DNA of 64,000 nucleotides from Bradyrhizobium semiaridum. GTDB taxonomy: Bacteria; Pseudomonadota; Alphaproteobacteria; Rhizobiales; Xanthobacteraceae. Both the position numbers and the translations under genes were made by a program. Every line of letters starts with the position of its first letter. The stretch's first letter is position 1. Location: the NCBI RefSeq assembly GCF_020329505.1, contig NZ_JAGKJJ010000014.1, forward strand, positions 83,633-147,632, given 5' to 3'. Positions 18,789 through 28,379 of this stretch are shown here, piece after piece. The notes beneath the pieces were generated by a model, which saw nothing but the letters and a program-made list of their open reading frames with translations, made no database searches and was not told the origin of the DNA.

Positions 18789-19559
18789 TCACCGCAACAC
18801 CACCCACGCCGGCGCGTGGTCGCTGGCACCTTCCTCGCCGCGCACGGCGCGGTCGACGCCGGCCTTCGCGAGCCGGGCCGCTACGGCGGGGCTGAGCAGG
18901 AGATGATCGAGCCGCAAGCCGGCATCGCGCGGCCAGCGGTTGCGCTTGTAGTCCCAGAAGGTGAACATCGGATCGTCCGGATGCAGCGTGCGGATCGCAT
19001 CGCACCAGCCCTGCTCGACCAGCGCCTTGAACGCGGCGCGGCTCTTCGGCTGGATCAGCGCATCCTTGTCCCAGGAGCGCGTCGGATAGATGTCGAACGG
19101 CGTCGGCGCGACATTGTAGTCGCCGGCGAGCACCACCGGAATATCCTGCTTGAGCAGCTTTCCGGCGTGCGTGCGCAGCCGCTTGAACCAGGCGAGCTTG
19201 TAGTCGAATTTCGGCCCCGGCTGCGGATTGCCGTTCGGCAGATAGAGACTGGTGACGACGATGCCGCGCACGGCGGCCTCGATGTAGCGCGCCTCATGGT
19301 CGTCGCGGTCGCCGGGCAGGGCAGTGCGGATCAGGACCGGCTCGGACCTGCGCGCGAGGATCGCAACGCCGTTCCAGGTCTTCTGTCCCTGCCACACCGC
19401 GCCGTAGCCGGCCTTCTCGATGGCGGCAGCCGGGAACTCGGCGTCGCTCGCCTTCAATTCTTGCAGGCTGACGACGTCGGGCTTCGCCGCCTTCAGCCAG
19501 CGCAGCAGGTTGGGCAGCCGGCGGTTGACGTTGTTGATGTTGAAGGTCGCGATCTTCAT
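18789..19559 (-). CDS. xth: exodeoxyribonuclease III (AP endonuclease)
   Basis: The roughly 256-residue enzyme is an exonuclease III of the EEP superfamily, which repairs abasic sites and removes 3' blocking groups. The fingerprints are FNINNVN near the start (N7 region), SLQELKASD with E34 as metal ligand, LAGDYNVAP, LRLDHLLLS and the C-terminal SDHAPAWV with the catalytic Asp-His pair. The start is taken as the ATG at 19559, because it gives MKIATFN; a GTG two codons upstream is also possible. It lies 24 bases downstream of alr on the same strand, so probable co-transcription. Confidence 0.93.
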   Translation of the reverse strand: MKIATFNINNVNRRLPNLLRWLKAAKPDVVSLQELKASDAEFPAAAIEKAGYGAVWQGQKTWNGVAILARRSEPVLIRTALPGDRDDHEARYIEAAVRGIVVTSLYLPNGNPQPGPKFDYKLAWFKRLRTHAGKLLKQDIPVVLAGDYNVAPTPFDIYPTRSWDKDALIQPKSRAAFKALVEQGWCDAIRTLHPDDPMFTFWDYKRNRWPRDAGLRLDHLLLSPAVAARLAKAGVDRAVRGEEGASDHAPAWVVLR

Positions 19560-19583
19560 GCCCACAGACGATCGCGAACAGGC

Positions 19584-20876
19584 TCAGCTGGCTGCGCTGG
19601 ACGGCAGCGGCCGCGGTGCGGCCGGTATGGCTGGAGCTTCGGGCAGGGCCGGAGAGGCCGCAGGCGCAGCGACCGGCTCGGGCTTCGCCGGCTCCTCCTG
19701 GGCGGCGAGGGCCTCGCCGCCCTTGTAGATGCGCACGAAGCGGCGGCCCAGGCTGGTCAGCACCTCATAGCCGATGGTGCCGAAGTGATGCGCGACCTCG
19801 TCGACCGTGATGCCTTCACCGATCAGTGTCACCATGTGGCCGCGGCGCACCGCGCTCTTGTCGAGATCGGTGACGTCGACCGCGATCAGATCCATCGAGA
19901 CGCGGCCGGCGATCGGGCAGCGCTTGCCGGCGACCATGACCTCGGCGCCGCGGGTGCCGTCATTGGCGCTGGCGGCGCGGAAATAGCCGTCGGCATAACC
20001 CGCCGCGACGATCGCAAGGCGGGTCGAGCGCCGCGCGGTCCAGGTGCCGCCATAGCCGACGGTCTCGCCGCGGTCGATGTTGCGGATCTGCACGATGCGC
20101 GCCTTGAGATCGACCACCTGCTGCATCGGATTGTCGGCCTCCGGCGTCGGGTTGACGCCGTAGAGCGCCGCGCCCGGCCGCACCATGTCGAACTGGAACT
20201 GGGCACCGAGGAAGCAGCCGGACGAATTCGCCAGCGACGCCGGCACGCCGGTGAACAGGCTGGCGATCTCGCGGAAGGCCGAGAGCTGTTTTGCGTTGGC
20301 AGGATTGTTGGGCAGCTCGGCGGAGGCGAGGTGGCTCATCACCAGCGTGATGCCGTGGTCGCCGGCATTGATGCGCGGGATGATGCCCTGCGCCTCGCTG
20401 ACCGTCAGCCCGAGCCGGTTCATCCCGGTGTCGATATGGATGGCGGCGCCGCCGGACCAGCCGGAGCGGCGGCAGAACACGTCCCATTCGGCCAGCTCGT
20501 TGAGATCGCCGATCACAGGCTTGCAGTCGATCCTGGCGTAGGCATCGCCGGTCTGCTGGAAGAAGCCGCCGAGCGAATACACCGTCGCCTGGGGCGCGGC
20601 CGCGCGCACCGCTGCGGCCTCCTCGACATTGGCGACGAAGAAGGTCTTGCAGCCGGCATTGGCCAGCGCGCGCGACACCTGCTCGGCGCCGCAGCCATAG
20701 GCGTTGGCTTTGACCACGGCGGCGCATTCGGCCGGCACCGCGGTCTTCTCCAGCTTGCGCCAGTTGGCGATGATGGCGTCGAGGTCGATCGTCAGGATGC
20801 CGGTGGCGGCCGGATAGGCCGCCAGCAGGTTGGCTTCGGGCGTCAGCTGCGATTTCGCGTCGGTGTTGATGCTCAT
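19584..20876 (-). CDS. alr: alanine racemase with a Pro/Ala-rich tail
   Basis: Alr is a PLP enzyme that makes D-alanine for peptidoglycan. The PLP lysine is K56 in VVKANAYG, and the second catalytic base is Y275 in VGYGGTW. IDTGMNRLG and the C-terminal AGRVSMDLIAVDVTD are also seen. The catalytic fold ends near residue 387 (RFVRIYKGGEA), and about 43 residues of Ala/Pro/Glu follow, an extension not present in E. coli Alr and likely disordered. It is downstream of dnaB with a gap of 75 bases, the widely conserved dnaB-alr pair. Confidence 0.96.
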   Translation of the reverse strand: MSINTDAKSQLTPEANLLAAYPAATGILTIDLDAIIANWRKLEKTAVPAECAAVVKANAYGCGAEQVSRALANAGCKTFFVANVEEAAAVRAAAPQATVYSLGGFFQQTGDAYARIDCKPVIGDLNELAEWDVFCRRSGWSGGAAIHIDTGMNRLGLTVSEAQGIIPRINAGDHGITLVMSHLASAELPNNPANAKQLSAFREIASLFTGVPASLANSSGCFLGAQFQFDMVRPGAALYGVNPTPEADNPMQQVVDLKARIVQIRNIDRGETVGYGGTWTARRSTRLAIVAAGYADGYFRAASANDGTRGAEVMVAGKRCPIAGRVSMDLIAVDVTDLDKSAVRRGHMVTLIGEGITVDEVAHHFGTIGYEVLTSLGRRFVRIYKGGEALAAQEEPAKPEPVAAPAASPALPEAPAIPAAPRPLPSSAAS

Positions 20877-20951
20877 GCGTCAGTTGTACGCGCGGGCCCT
20901 CCGCCGTTCAACCGCGTCACGTCGCGAGTCAGTCTCGGTCGTTCGAAAAGC

Positions 20952-22454
<1,503 letters not shown>

Positions 22455-22561
22455 GGACAAGCTTATTCTTCTGATCTTGGCGTTGCTGCGATTTTCGGAT
22501 GCGGGGCGGCGATCAAGCGCCAGCGCGGCACGAAGCGAAAGATGGGATGTGCCTTATGCAC

Positions 22562-22587
22562 GATTCACACAACGGGGTGTGTGAATC
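22562..22587. repeat. strong 10-bp inverted repeat upstream of dnaB
   Basis: GATTCACACA (22562-22571) and TGTGTGAATC (22578-22587) are perfect reverse complements separated by six bases. The hairpin sits about 108 bases upstream of the dnaB ATG. It has no adjacent T-run, so it is not a standard terminator. It could be a dispersed repeat or a regulatory site. The rest of 22455-22806 holds the repeat described next and no gene. Confidence 0.6.
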
Positions 22588-22637
22588 CCGGACGGCCAGA
22601 CGCATTCCGCTTGACGTGGTTCTGGCGCGAGGCGGGG

Positions 22638-22702
22638 CCGGTTCACGCAAGAAAACGCGCGTCAGAACAAGACTCTAGAGCATTCCGATTCCATCGGAAC
22701 GG
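22638..22702. repeat. dispersed repeat sharing sequence with the lptD-surA intergenic repeat
   Basis: GCCGGTTCACG followed by AAGAAAACGCG and GTCAGAACAAGA is closely related to the reverse-complement sequence at 42637-42691. It ends with the small palindrome TTCCGATTCCATCGGAA at 22683-22699. The match to a second site in this window supports a dispersed-repeat call. Confidence 0.65.
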
Positions 22703-22806
22703 AAAACAATTCTCGCGATGTCGCTGGCAGAAATCCGCTGCGGCCTGAACTTTTTTGCGGGCAGCAAGACCCATTCAATGGTGCGGCGGCTGTTGGCGCC
22801 CGGTCC

Positions 22807-22929
22807 TCAGAGCAGAATGAGGAAAGCCAGTGCGACCAGGGCGGCCACCACACCGGTTGCAATCAGGGCGTAGTCGGTCGCGATATCGCGCTGCGGGTCC
22901 AACATCGACTGGTGCGTTTCTCGGGTCAT
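22807..22929 (-). CDS. 40-residue single-helix membrane protein
   Basis: An ATG at 22929 opens a 40-codon frame ending with TGA at 22807. The protein has a 20-residue polar N-terminus (MTRETHQSMLDPQRDIATDY) followed by one hydrophobic helix of about 20 residues rich in Ala/Val/Leu (ALIATGVVAALVALAFLILL) to the end. The TDYALIA pattern recalls the IEYGLIA motif of Flp-type pilins, but the glycine before the cleavage point is missing. It lies between dnaB and a small plus-strand gene. The function is unknown. Very small membrane proteins like this are easily missed by automatic annotation. Confidence 0.55.
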   Translation of the reverse strand: MTRETHQSMLDPQRDIATDYALIATGVVAALVALAFLILL

Positions 22930-23044
22930 TCCGGACCACTACTGCAGACCGGAACGGACCTCTGTGAAGCAGATCACACGGGCCGCAATTTCTTTGCGGC
23001 ATGGTCGCGGGAACGACCGGATGGTTTCCGGGTTGTCTCCCCTC

Positions 23045-23284
23045 ATGGAAGACACGGCGACGATGGCTCAGGAGCTTCAGGCAACGCGATTTCCGGTGGG
23101 GCAGGCAGCTGCCCTCGACCCGCGTTGGCTGAAGCGGCTGATCGGCGCCATGGAGCAGGCGGCCCTCTCGGAGGTTCGGCAGGTTCCCTGTGATGCCCGG
23201 CTGATCTCAGCCGTATCGGCCCATCTTGCCCGCCCGGCGGCCAGCTTCGCGCACTACGGGTCGGCGTACAGGCTGCGGAACTAG
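23045..23284 (+). CDS. small hypothetical protein
   Basis: A reading frame of 79 residues starts at MEDTATMAQEL (23045; an alternative ATG lies at 23063). It contains a segment DPRWLKRLIGAMEQAAL and ends SAYRLRN. No family is recognised and there is no signal sequence. The start is uncertain, and the larger frame back to 22964 overlaps the region before the small membrane protein. Codon use is acceptable, so a short real gene is plausible. Confidence 0.4.
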   Translation: MEDTATMAQELQATRFPVGQAAALDPRWLKRLIGAMEQAALSEVRQVPCDARLISAVSAHLARPAASFAHYGSAYRLRN

Positions 23285-23322
23285 CGGCTTCACTCTTTCA
23301 GTTGGATTGATTCCAGTCGGAT

Positions 23323-24419
23323 TTATTCGCCGGCGAGCTGCAGCCGCGGCTTGGCAGCGCCCGCCTCCTTGAGGCGCAGGCGGGCTTCCTCATTGCCGAT
23401 ATAGTCGCGGGTCATCGGCACGATGCCCTGCCGCTTGGTCAGCTGCAGCTGGAAGTTCATCATGTTCTGCATCCGGAACGACATCTCCGAGGCCGCCAGA
23501 TAGAATTCCCACATCCGGGCAAAGGTCTCGTCATAGAGCCGGACCGCTTCCTCGCGCCGTGCCATGAAGCGGTCGCGCCACGCCTTCAGCGTCTCGGCAT
23601 AATGCAGCCGCAGGATTTCCATGTCGCAGACCAGTAGGCCTGCCTTTTCGATTGCCGGCATGACTTCGGAGAGCGCCGGAATATAGCCGCCGGGGAAGAT
23701 GTACTTTCGGATCCAGGGGCTGGTGACGTCGGGACCGGTCGAGCGGCCGATCGAATGCAGCACCATGACGCCGTCCTGGCTGAGAAGCTCGGCGCAGCGC
23801 TTGAAGAAGGTCTCGTAGAAGGCGACCCCGACATGTTCGAACATCCCGACCGAGACGATGCGGTCGAACGGGCCGGGGACGTCACGGTAGTCCTGCAGCA
23901 GGAAGCGCGCTGACAGGTTCCGCTCGGCGGCGCATGGCGCTTCTTGGCGAGCTGGGCATCATCCAGCGAGACGTCGGGCGTCTCGAAATAGGCGCAACTG
24001 TATTGCTTGTCGGCGTCGAGGAAGAGCGAATACAGCCGACCATCGAGGTCGTAGTGGCGGGCGACGTTGCTCCTGGACCGGCCTCGGACGTTGAGCTGCT
24101 GGGCACGGCGGCCGAGGAAGCGCAGCCACGCCTGCATCCTGGCAAAGTTCGGCAGCATCGCTGCCTGACTCATCAGGATGGCGAGCACATCGGCGATCGT
24201 GCCTTGCTCCACCACGAAGGTGCCGTCCATGTAGGCTTCGCCGAGATAGAGCTCGGGATCGATGAGGATCCGTGCTTCGGCTGCTCTGGTCGTGAATCGG
24301 ACGGCAACCGGTATGCCGGTGCCGTCGCCGCACGTGAATGTCGCTCCGCTCGCGGTCGTGAACGTAATCGCGCCGCGACGGATGAAGCGCCCCAGAAAGA
24401 ATCGCAACAATCGGTCCAT
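23323..24419 (-). pseudogene. cfa: cyclopropane-fatty-acyl-phospholipid synthase with internal deletion of the SAM-binding motif
   Basis: The N-terminal part (ATG 24419, residues 1-162, from MDRLLRFFLG to DDAQLAKKRH) and the C-terminal part (in another frame, from AERNLSARFLLQDYRDVPG to the stop at 23323) are both clearly Cfa. The enzyme uses SAM to cyclopropanate unsaturated phospholipid acyl chains. The parts are joined at about 23926-23937, where the canonical VLDIGCGWGG glycine loop and flanking residues should be. From the normal length of about 400-415 residues roughly 40-50 codons are missing, and the reading frame changes. The gene is therefore almost certainly inactive. The C-terminal signature GMFEHVG and HYAETLKAW are intact. 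Confidence 0.85.
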
Positions 24420-24678
24420 CGAAACACCAACGGAACGGCAAGCTGCAGACGCCCGAAACACCCGAGCTGGGCGCTCCGGCGTCTCCCCACTAGTCAAGAT
24501 AAGCATGAAATTAGAATGCGCTACTGCGTTATGGTCAAAGCCGATATTCCGAAATGTGACAATTCCGTGCATGCGTCATAGATGCGCTTCCATTCGTTCG
24601 GTAATCGGATAAAAGGTGTCCGCCCCGGCCGGTCCACCCGGCGCTGGCGGCGCTTTCCAAGACTTGGAGACCTGGGGA

Positions 24679-25653
24679 ATGTTGAGCCGAGCCCTCAGTC
24701 TGGCGACGGTAACGCTTCTGATTGGCCTGTCGGCGGGATCAGGACATGCGCAAAATCTCGAAGCCGGCAAAAGCCCTTCCCAAATCTTCGCAGGGGCCTG
24801 CACGGCCTGCCACAAGAGCCCCCGCGGACTGTTGAAGTCCGTGCCGGCCGGCTCACTGCCGGGCTTCCTGCGCCAGCATTACACCACCTCGAGCGACATG
24901 GCCGGGGTGCTCGCGGGCTATCTGATTTCGAATGGCGCCAACGACCCGCGCTACCAGGGTAAGGATCATCCCAGGGGCGCCAAGGGCGGCCGCCAGGAGG
25001 CGACCCAGTCGCCGGAGCAGCAGACGGAACGTCCGGCGCACCGGCAGCGTCAGGGCGCGGCGCCGCAGGAGGCGGCGAAGCCGGACGCCGACGGCCTGAC
25101 GCCGGAGGGGCGTCCCGGCCACCGGGCCAAGCGTGCGGCCCGCCCGAGCGAAGCGCCTGAAGCCGCCAACCCGGCCGATGGCCAGCCGCAGGGCGCTGGC
25201 GAGGGGAGGCCCTCGCGCAAGAAGCTCGGCCGGCGCGGCAAGCCCGCCGAGGAGCTGAAGCCCGATGAGGGCGCGCGGAGCGAGACGCCGAAGGACGAGT
25301 CCAAGGGCCAATCGGCCAGGACCGATTCCTCGACCAAGAGTGATGACAAGGGCGACGCCGACAAATCGGCGAAGCCGGCCGACCAGTCCGACAGCGCCAA
25401 GGTCGAGGCACCAAAGGGCGAGCGGCCCGACCCGGTTCCTCCGGTGACGCCGGCACCTCCGGCCGCTGCGGCAGCACCGTCAGCGGCGCCCGCTGCATCG
25501 CCGGCCCCTGCGGCCACCGCGCCTGAGCCGGCGGCGAGCCCGGGCTCCGCCGCTTCGCCGACGCCGGCGCCTCCGGTGACTGCCACCGCACCGCTTCCAC
25601 CTGCGCCGTCCGGGCCGCCGGCAGGTCCGCCCGCGGCTCCCGTTTCAAGGTAA
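24679..25653 (+). CDS. secreted c-type-cytochrome-like protein with a long Pro/Ala/Lys tail
   Basis: From ATG 24679 the protein is about 324 residues. A signal peptide (LATVTLLIGLSAGSGHAQ) is followed by a small domain with a haem-c attachment motif CTACHKS, SLPGFLRQHYTTSSDMAG and LAGYLISNGAND, typical of short class I cytochromes. From about residue 100 on, everything is charged and then Pro/Ala low-complexity sequence (KPAD, EAPK and PAPPA-type runs), about 220 residues with no fold. The haem ligand Met is not obvious, so electron transfer is inferred. A GGAGA ribosome-binding site lies near 24665. The gene is divergent from the cfa pseudogene. Confidence 0.65.
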   Translation: MLSRALSLATVTLLIGLSAGSGHAQNLEAGKSPSQIFAGACTACHKSPRGLLKSVPAGSLPGFLRQHYTTSSDMAGVLAGYLISNGANDPRYQGKDHPRGAKGGRQEATQSPEQQTERPAHRQRQGAAPQEAAKPDADGLTPEGRPGHRAKRAARPSEAPEAANPADGQPQGAGEGRPSRKKLGRRGKPAEELKPDEGARSETPKDESKGQSARTDSSTKSDDKGDADKSAKPADQSDSAKVEAPKGERPDPVPPVTPAPPAAAAAPSAAPAASPAPAATAPEPAASPGSAASPTPAPPVTATAPLPPAPSGPPAGPPAAPVSR

Positions 25654-25875
25654 TTCGCCCACCGCGCCGCCACGACCATTGCGGCCGCGGCCTCGCGCGG
25701 TCAGCCGGTGCTGACGGCGGAGTACAAGTTGAAGCTGCTGTCGCCGGCATCGGGCGATCGCTTGATCTGGCGTGCGCGGGTGATCAAGCCGGGACGCCAG
25801 GTCGCGGTGGTCGCGGCCGCCTCGATCGCGATGCTCGACGAAGCCAAGGCGGCACGAATCCAAAGCCCGGCCTGA
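25654..25875 (+). pseudogene. 5'-truncated PaaI-type thioesterase remnant
   Basis: In the same frame as the cytochrome-like gene, directly after its TAA, 73 codons run to TGA at 25873-25875. The text GQPVLTAEYKLKLLSPASGDRL and RARVIKPGRQVAVVAA matches the last strands of hotdog-fold acyl-CoA thioesterases of the PaaI type. The N-terminal half with the catalytic region is missing and there is no start codon with a ribosome-binding site. It is therefore a gene fragment, left by deletion. It cannot be excluded that low-level readthrough extends the cytochrome-like protein. Confidence 0.65.
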
Positions 25876-25888
25876 CGAGGCCGGGCTT
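25863..25888. terminator. strong hairpin between the thioesterase remnant and rplI (bidirectional terminator candidate)
   Basis: AAGCCCGGCC (25863-25872) and GGCCGGGCTT (25879-25888) are perfect 10-base arms with a 6-base loop. The hairpin lies between a plus-strand gene end and the 3' end of the minus-strand rplI gene. The T-run is short on either strand, so it may be a weak or Rho-assisted terminator. Confidence 0.6.
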
Positions 25889-25913
25889 CAGTCGCATTGG
25901 TCGTTGAGAGAGC

Positions 25914-26519
25914 TTACTTCTCTTCTTCGGCAGCGGCCGGCGCCGGCTCGGTCTCGTCGTGCTGGGCTTCCGGATCGAAGAATTCGCCGGCGGCGGCGAG
26001 CGCCTCGGCGGCCGCGTCCTGGTCTTCCTGGCGGGTCGAGATGTCCTCGCCGCGCTTGATGCGCTCGGCCTCGTCGGCGGAACGGGCGACCGTCACGGTG
26101 ACGCTGGTCTCGACCTCGGGGTGCACGGCAATCGTGACCTTCTGCTGACCGATCGTCTTGATCGGCGAATCCAGCCAGACCTGCGGACGCGAGACGGTGA
26201 TGCCGTCGGCGGCGAGCGCCAGGACGATGTCGCGCACCGAGACTGAGCCGAACAGCTGGCCGGACTCGGAAGCCTGGCGGATGATGACGATGTCGCGGCC
26301 GTCGATCTTCTCGGCGACCTTGGCGGCTTCGCCCTTGGCCTTGATGTTGTTGGCCTCGAGCTCGGCCCTCATGCCGTCATACTTGGCGCGGTTCGCCTCC
26401 GTGGCGCGCAGCGCCTTGCCGCGCTTCAGCAAGAAGTTGCGAGCAAACCCGTCACGCACGCGCACGACTTCGCCCATCTGGCCAAGCTTGGCCACGCGCT
26501 CCAGCAGAATGACTTCCAT
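25914..26519 (-). CDS. rplI: 50S ribosomal protein L9, long acidic tail
   Basis: L9 binds 23S rRNA near the L1 stalk. The N-terminal domain begins MEVILLERVAKLGQMGEVVRV and carries the basic loop RNFLLKRGKALRAT. A long helix connects to the C-terminal domain (about residues 75-150, ending VETSVTVTVARS). The protein is 201 residues against about 149 in E. coli: a roughly 50-residue Ala/Glu/Asp-rich tail ending PAPAAAEEEK is added, as in several alphaproteobacteria. It follows the DUF2232 gene on the same strand after 50 bases. Confidence 0.96.
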   Translation of the reverse strand: MEVILLERVAKLGQMGEVVRVRDGFARNFLLKRGKALRATEANRAKYDGMRAELEANNIKAKGEAAKVAEKIDGRDIVIIRQASESGQLFGSVSVRDIVLALAADGITVSRPQVWLDSPIKTIGQQKVTIAVHPEVETSVTVTVARSADEAERIKRGEDISTRQEDQDAAAEALAAAGEFFDPEAQHDETEPAPAAAEEEK

Positions 26520-26569
26520 TTTGGTTCTCCTTTAGATGCTAAGTACGTTTTCAGTTGTTGGTTGGAATT

Positions 26570-27538
26570 TTACGACACCGGCAGCGGCGGCGGCCTGCTT
26601 TGCAGGAAGCGCTGCCGCAGTCCGAACAGGGCGTCGGCAATGCCGAGCAATGCCATCACGACGATGAGCCCGCTGAACATGAACGTGACGATGTAGACGC
26701 ATCCGAGCCAGAAGGCGCGATTGCGTGCCGACAACGTCAGCACATGAAGGGCGGCAAAACCGACCATGGCGTAGGCGAGCAGCAGCGCGGTTGCCACGGT
26801 CAGCGCCATTTTCGCGAACAAGCCACCGACAAAGCTGAAGGCGATCGCAACCGACAACACCACGAGAGACATCGCCGGCAATGCGATGCTACGGAAGTCC
26901 GGCCACGGCCGCCGCAGATGCCCGGATGTCAACGCTACCTTGGCCGCGAGCCAGAGGTTCAGCATCAACGTCATCATGATGCCGAATGGCAGCGCTACCG
27001 GCGCCATAATCACGAACAATTTGACGAACAATTCGATGTCGTCCGCGGTTAGCCTTCCATCGTTCTGACTGGCCGCCAGCAAGCCCGCTCGCAGCGTCCC
27101 GCCGATGGTCTCAATGTCAGTGCCAAGCGAGAGCAGCAGTCCGGCGGTGGTCAGAATCGCGATTGCCGCAATCCAGATCAGAATGCGGCCGACCGGATAC
27201 CATTCGACGTCAAGCCGATCCTCGCCTTGCGACGCTGGCCCGGTGGTCGGCCGTCCAAGCATTGCCAGATGGCTAAGCCACCACGCAGGCAGCGCAACAC
27301 CGACGATGAAAACGATGCAGCCTGGCAAGCCGAAAATGGCGCCGAAGAGACAGGCCGCCACGATGGCGCCGATGGTCGCAGTGAGTTGCCCCCAAGCGAG
27401 GCCCGCGAGCATCAACGGAAGCGGCGCGAGGGAAACCAGGCAAGCCAACAGCAGCGAGGTGCGTGCGCCCAATACCGACGCAAACATCAATGCCGACGCG
27501 GAGCCGGCGGCAAGCGCAATGCCAATAGACGCGATCAT
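26570..27538 (-). CDS. DUF2232 family polytopic membrane protein
   Basis: The 322-residue protein has about eight hydrophobic helices, with a start MIASIGIALAAGSASALMF and a helical block in the C-terminal third (SLVVLSVAIAFSFVGGLFAK). In alphaproteobacteria this DUF2232 protein often sits between rpsR and rplI, as here, and its job is unknown. The helix pattern resembles substrate-binding membrane components such as ECF S proteins, but that is only an analogy. It lies 126 bases after rpsR and before rplI, on the same strand, so it may share the transcript. Confidence 0.8.
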   Translation of the reverse strand: MIASIGIALAAGSASALMFASVLGARTSLLLACLVSLAPLPLMLAGLAWGQLTATIGAIVAACLFGAIFGLPGCIVFIVGVALPAWWLSHLAMLGRPTTGPASQGEDRLDVEWYPVGRILIWIAAIAILTTAGLLLSLGTDIETIGGTLRAGLLAASQNDGRLTADDIELFVKLFVIMAPVALPFGIMMTLMLNLWLAAKVALTSGHLRRPWPDFRSIALPAMSLVVLSVAIAFSFVGGLFAKMALTVATALLLAYAMVGFAALHVLTLSARNRAFWLGCVYIVTFMFSGLIVVMALLGIADALFGLRQRFLQSRPPPLPVS

Positions 27539-27664
27539 CAGCTGTCCCGCCCCCTTCGAGCGGTTAGGGGGCCTGCATCGAGGACCCCAACCATCGGCGA
27601 CCGGACGACCCGGAAGCCTTATGAAGTTAAGCGGCCGGCGACGCGCGCCGCCGGCCGAAGGCGA

Positions 27665-27904
27665 TTACCTGATGACGTACGGCAAGAGGCCGAGGAACCG
27701 CGCGCGCTTGATAGCGCGGGCGAGTTCACGCTGCTTCTTGGCGGAAACGGCCGTGATGCGGCTCGGCACGATCTTGCCGCGCTCCGAGACGTAACGCATC
27801 AGCAGCTTGGAATCCTTGTAGTCGATCTTCGGCGCATTGGCGCCCGTGAACGGGCACGACTTGCGGCGACGGAAGAACGGACGGCGGGCACCAGCGTCAG
27901 CCAT
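27665..27904 (-). CDS. rpsR: 30S ribosomal protein S18
   Basis: S18 binds S6 and 16S rRNA on the platform of the small subunit. The 79-residue protein contains the family core RPFFRRRKSCPFTG near the start, IDYKDSKLLMRYVSERGKI and the C-terminal RARFLGLLPYVIR. The length is normal. It starts 6 bases after rpsF and in the same operon, the invariant bacterial rpsF-rpsR pair. Confidence 0.98.
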   Translation of the reverse strand: MADAGARRPFFRRRKSCPFTGANAPKIDYKDSKLLMRYVSERGKIVPSRITAVSAKKQRELARAIKRARFLGLLPYVIR

Positions 27905-27910
27905 GATTCT

Positions 27911-28375
27911 TTACTCCTCGGTCGCTGCTTCATCATCGCGCGGACGGCGCGGGCCACGGTCGCCACGGAAACCGCCGTCGCGGTCGCCACGGAAGCCGCC
28001 TTCGCGGTCGCCGCGGAAACCACCGCCGCGGTCATCGCGCTCGCGATCACGGTCGGCCTTGCGCATCATCGCCGACGGGCCTTCCTCGTGCTCTTCGACG
28101 CGCACGGTGAGATAGCGGATGACGTCTTCGTTGATCCGCTCCTGGCGCTCGATCTCGCTGACGACGGCCGACGGAGCGTCGATGTTCATCAGCACGAAAT
28201 GCGCCTTGCGGTTCTTGTTCATGCGGTAGGTGAGGGAGCGCACGCCCCAATTCTCGGTCTTGGTGACCTTGCCGCCACCCTGTTCGACGATACCCGTCAT
28301 CTGGGTCGTCAGTTCTTCCACCTGCTGGGTGCTCGCGTCCTGACGCGCGAGAAACACATGCTCGTAAAGAGGCAT
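27911..28375 (-). CDS. rpsF: 30S ribosomal protein S6 with a Phe-Arg-Gly-Asp-Arg repeat tail
   Basis: S6 binds S18 and helps assemble the small-subunit platform. Residues 1-100 form the usual fold: MPLYEHVFLARQD, RMNKNRKAHFVLMNID and the strand YLTVRVEEHEE. After residue 105 the sequence becomes a charged tail with three GGFRGDR repeats ending PRRPRDDEAATEE, giving 154 residues; E. coli S6 has 131 plus a glutamate tail. The ATG has a strong GGAAAGG site at 28382-28388 that lies in a stem with upstream sequence (see the leader). Confidence 0.96.
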   Translation of the reverse strand: MPLYEHVFLARQDASTQQVEELTTQMTGIVEQGGGKVTKTENWGVRSLTYRMNKNRKAHFVLMNIDAPSAVVSEIERQERINEDVIRYLTVRVEEHEEGPSAMMRKADRDRERDDRGGGFRGDREGGFRGDRDGGFRGDRGPRRPRDDEAATEE

Positions 28376-28379
28376 GGAT

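Noticed and set aside
18635..18829. N-terminal extension of the TauE/SafE protein to 18829
   Set aside because: The extra residues are Cys/Arg/Pro-rich with no membrane pattern, overlap xth, and a GTG with a ribosome-binding site exists at 18634.
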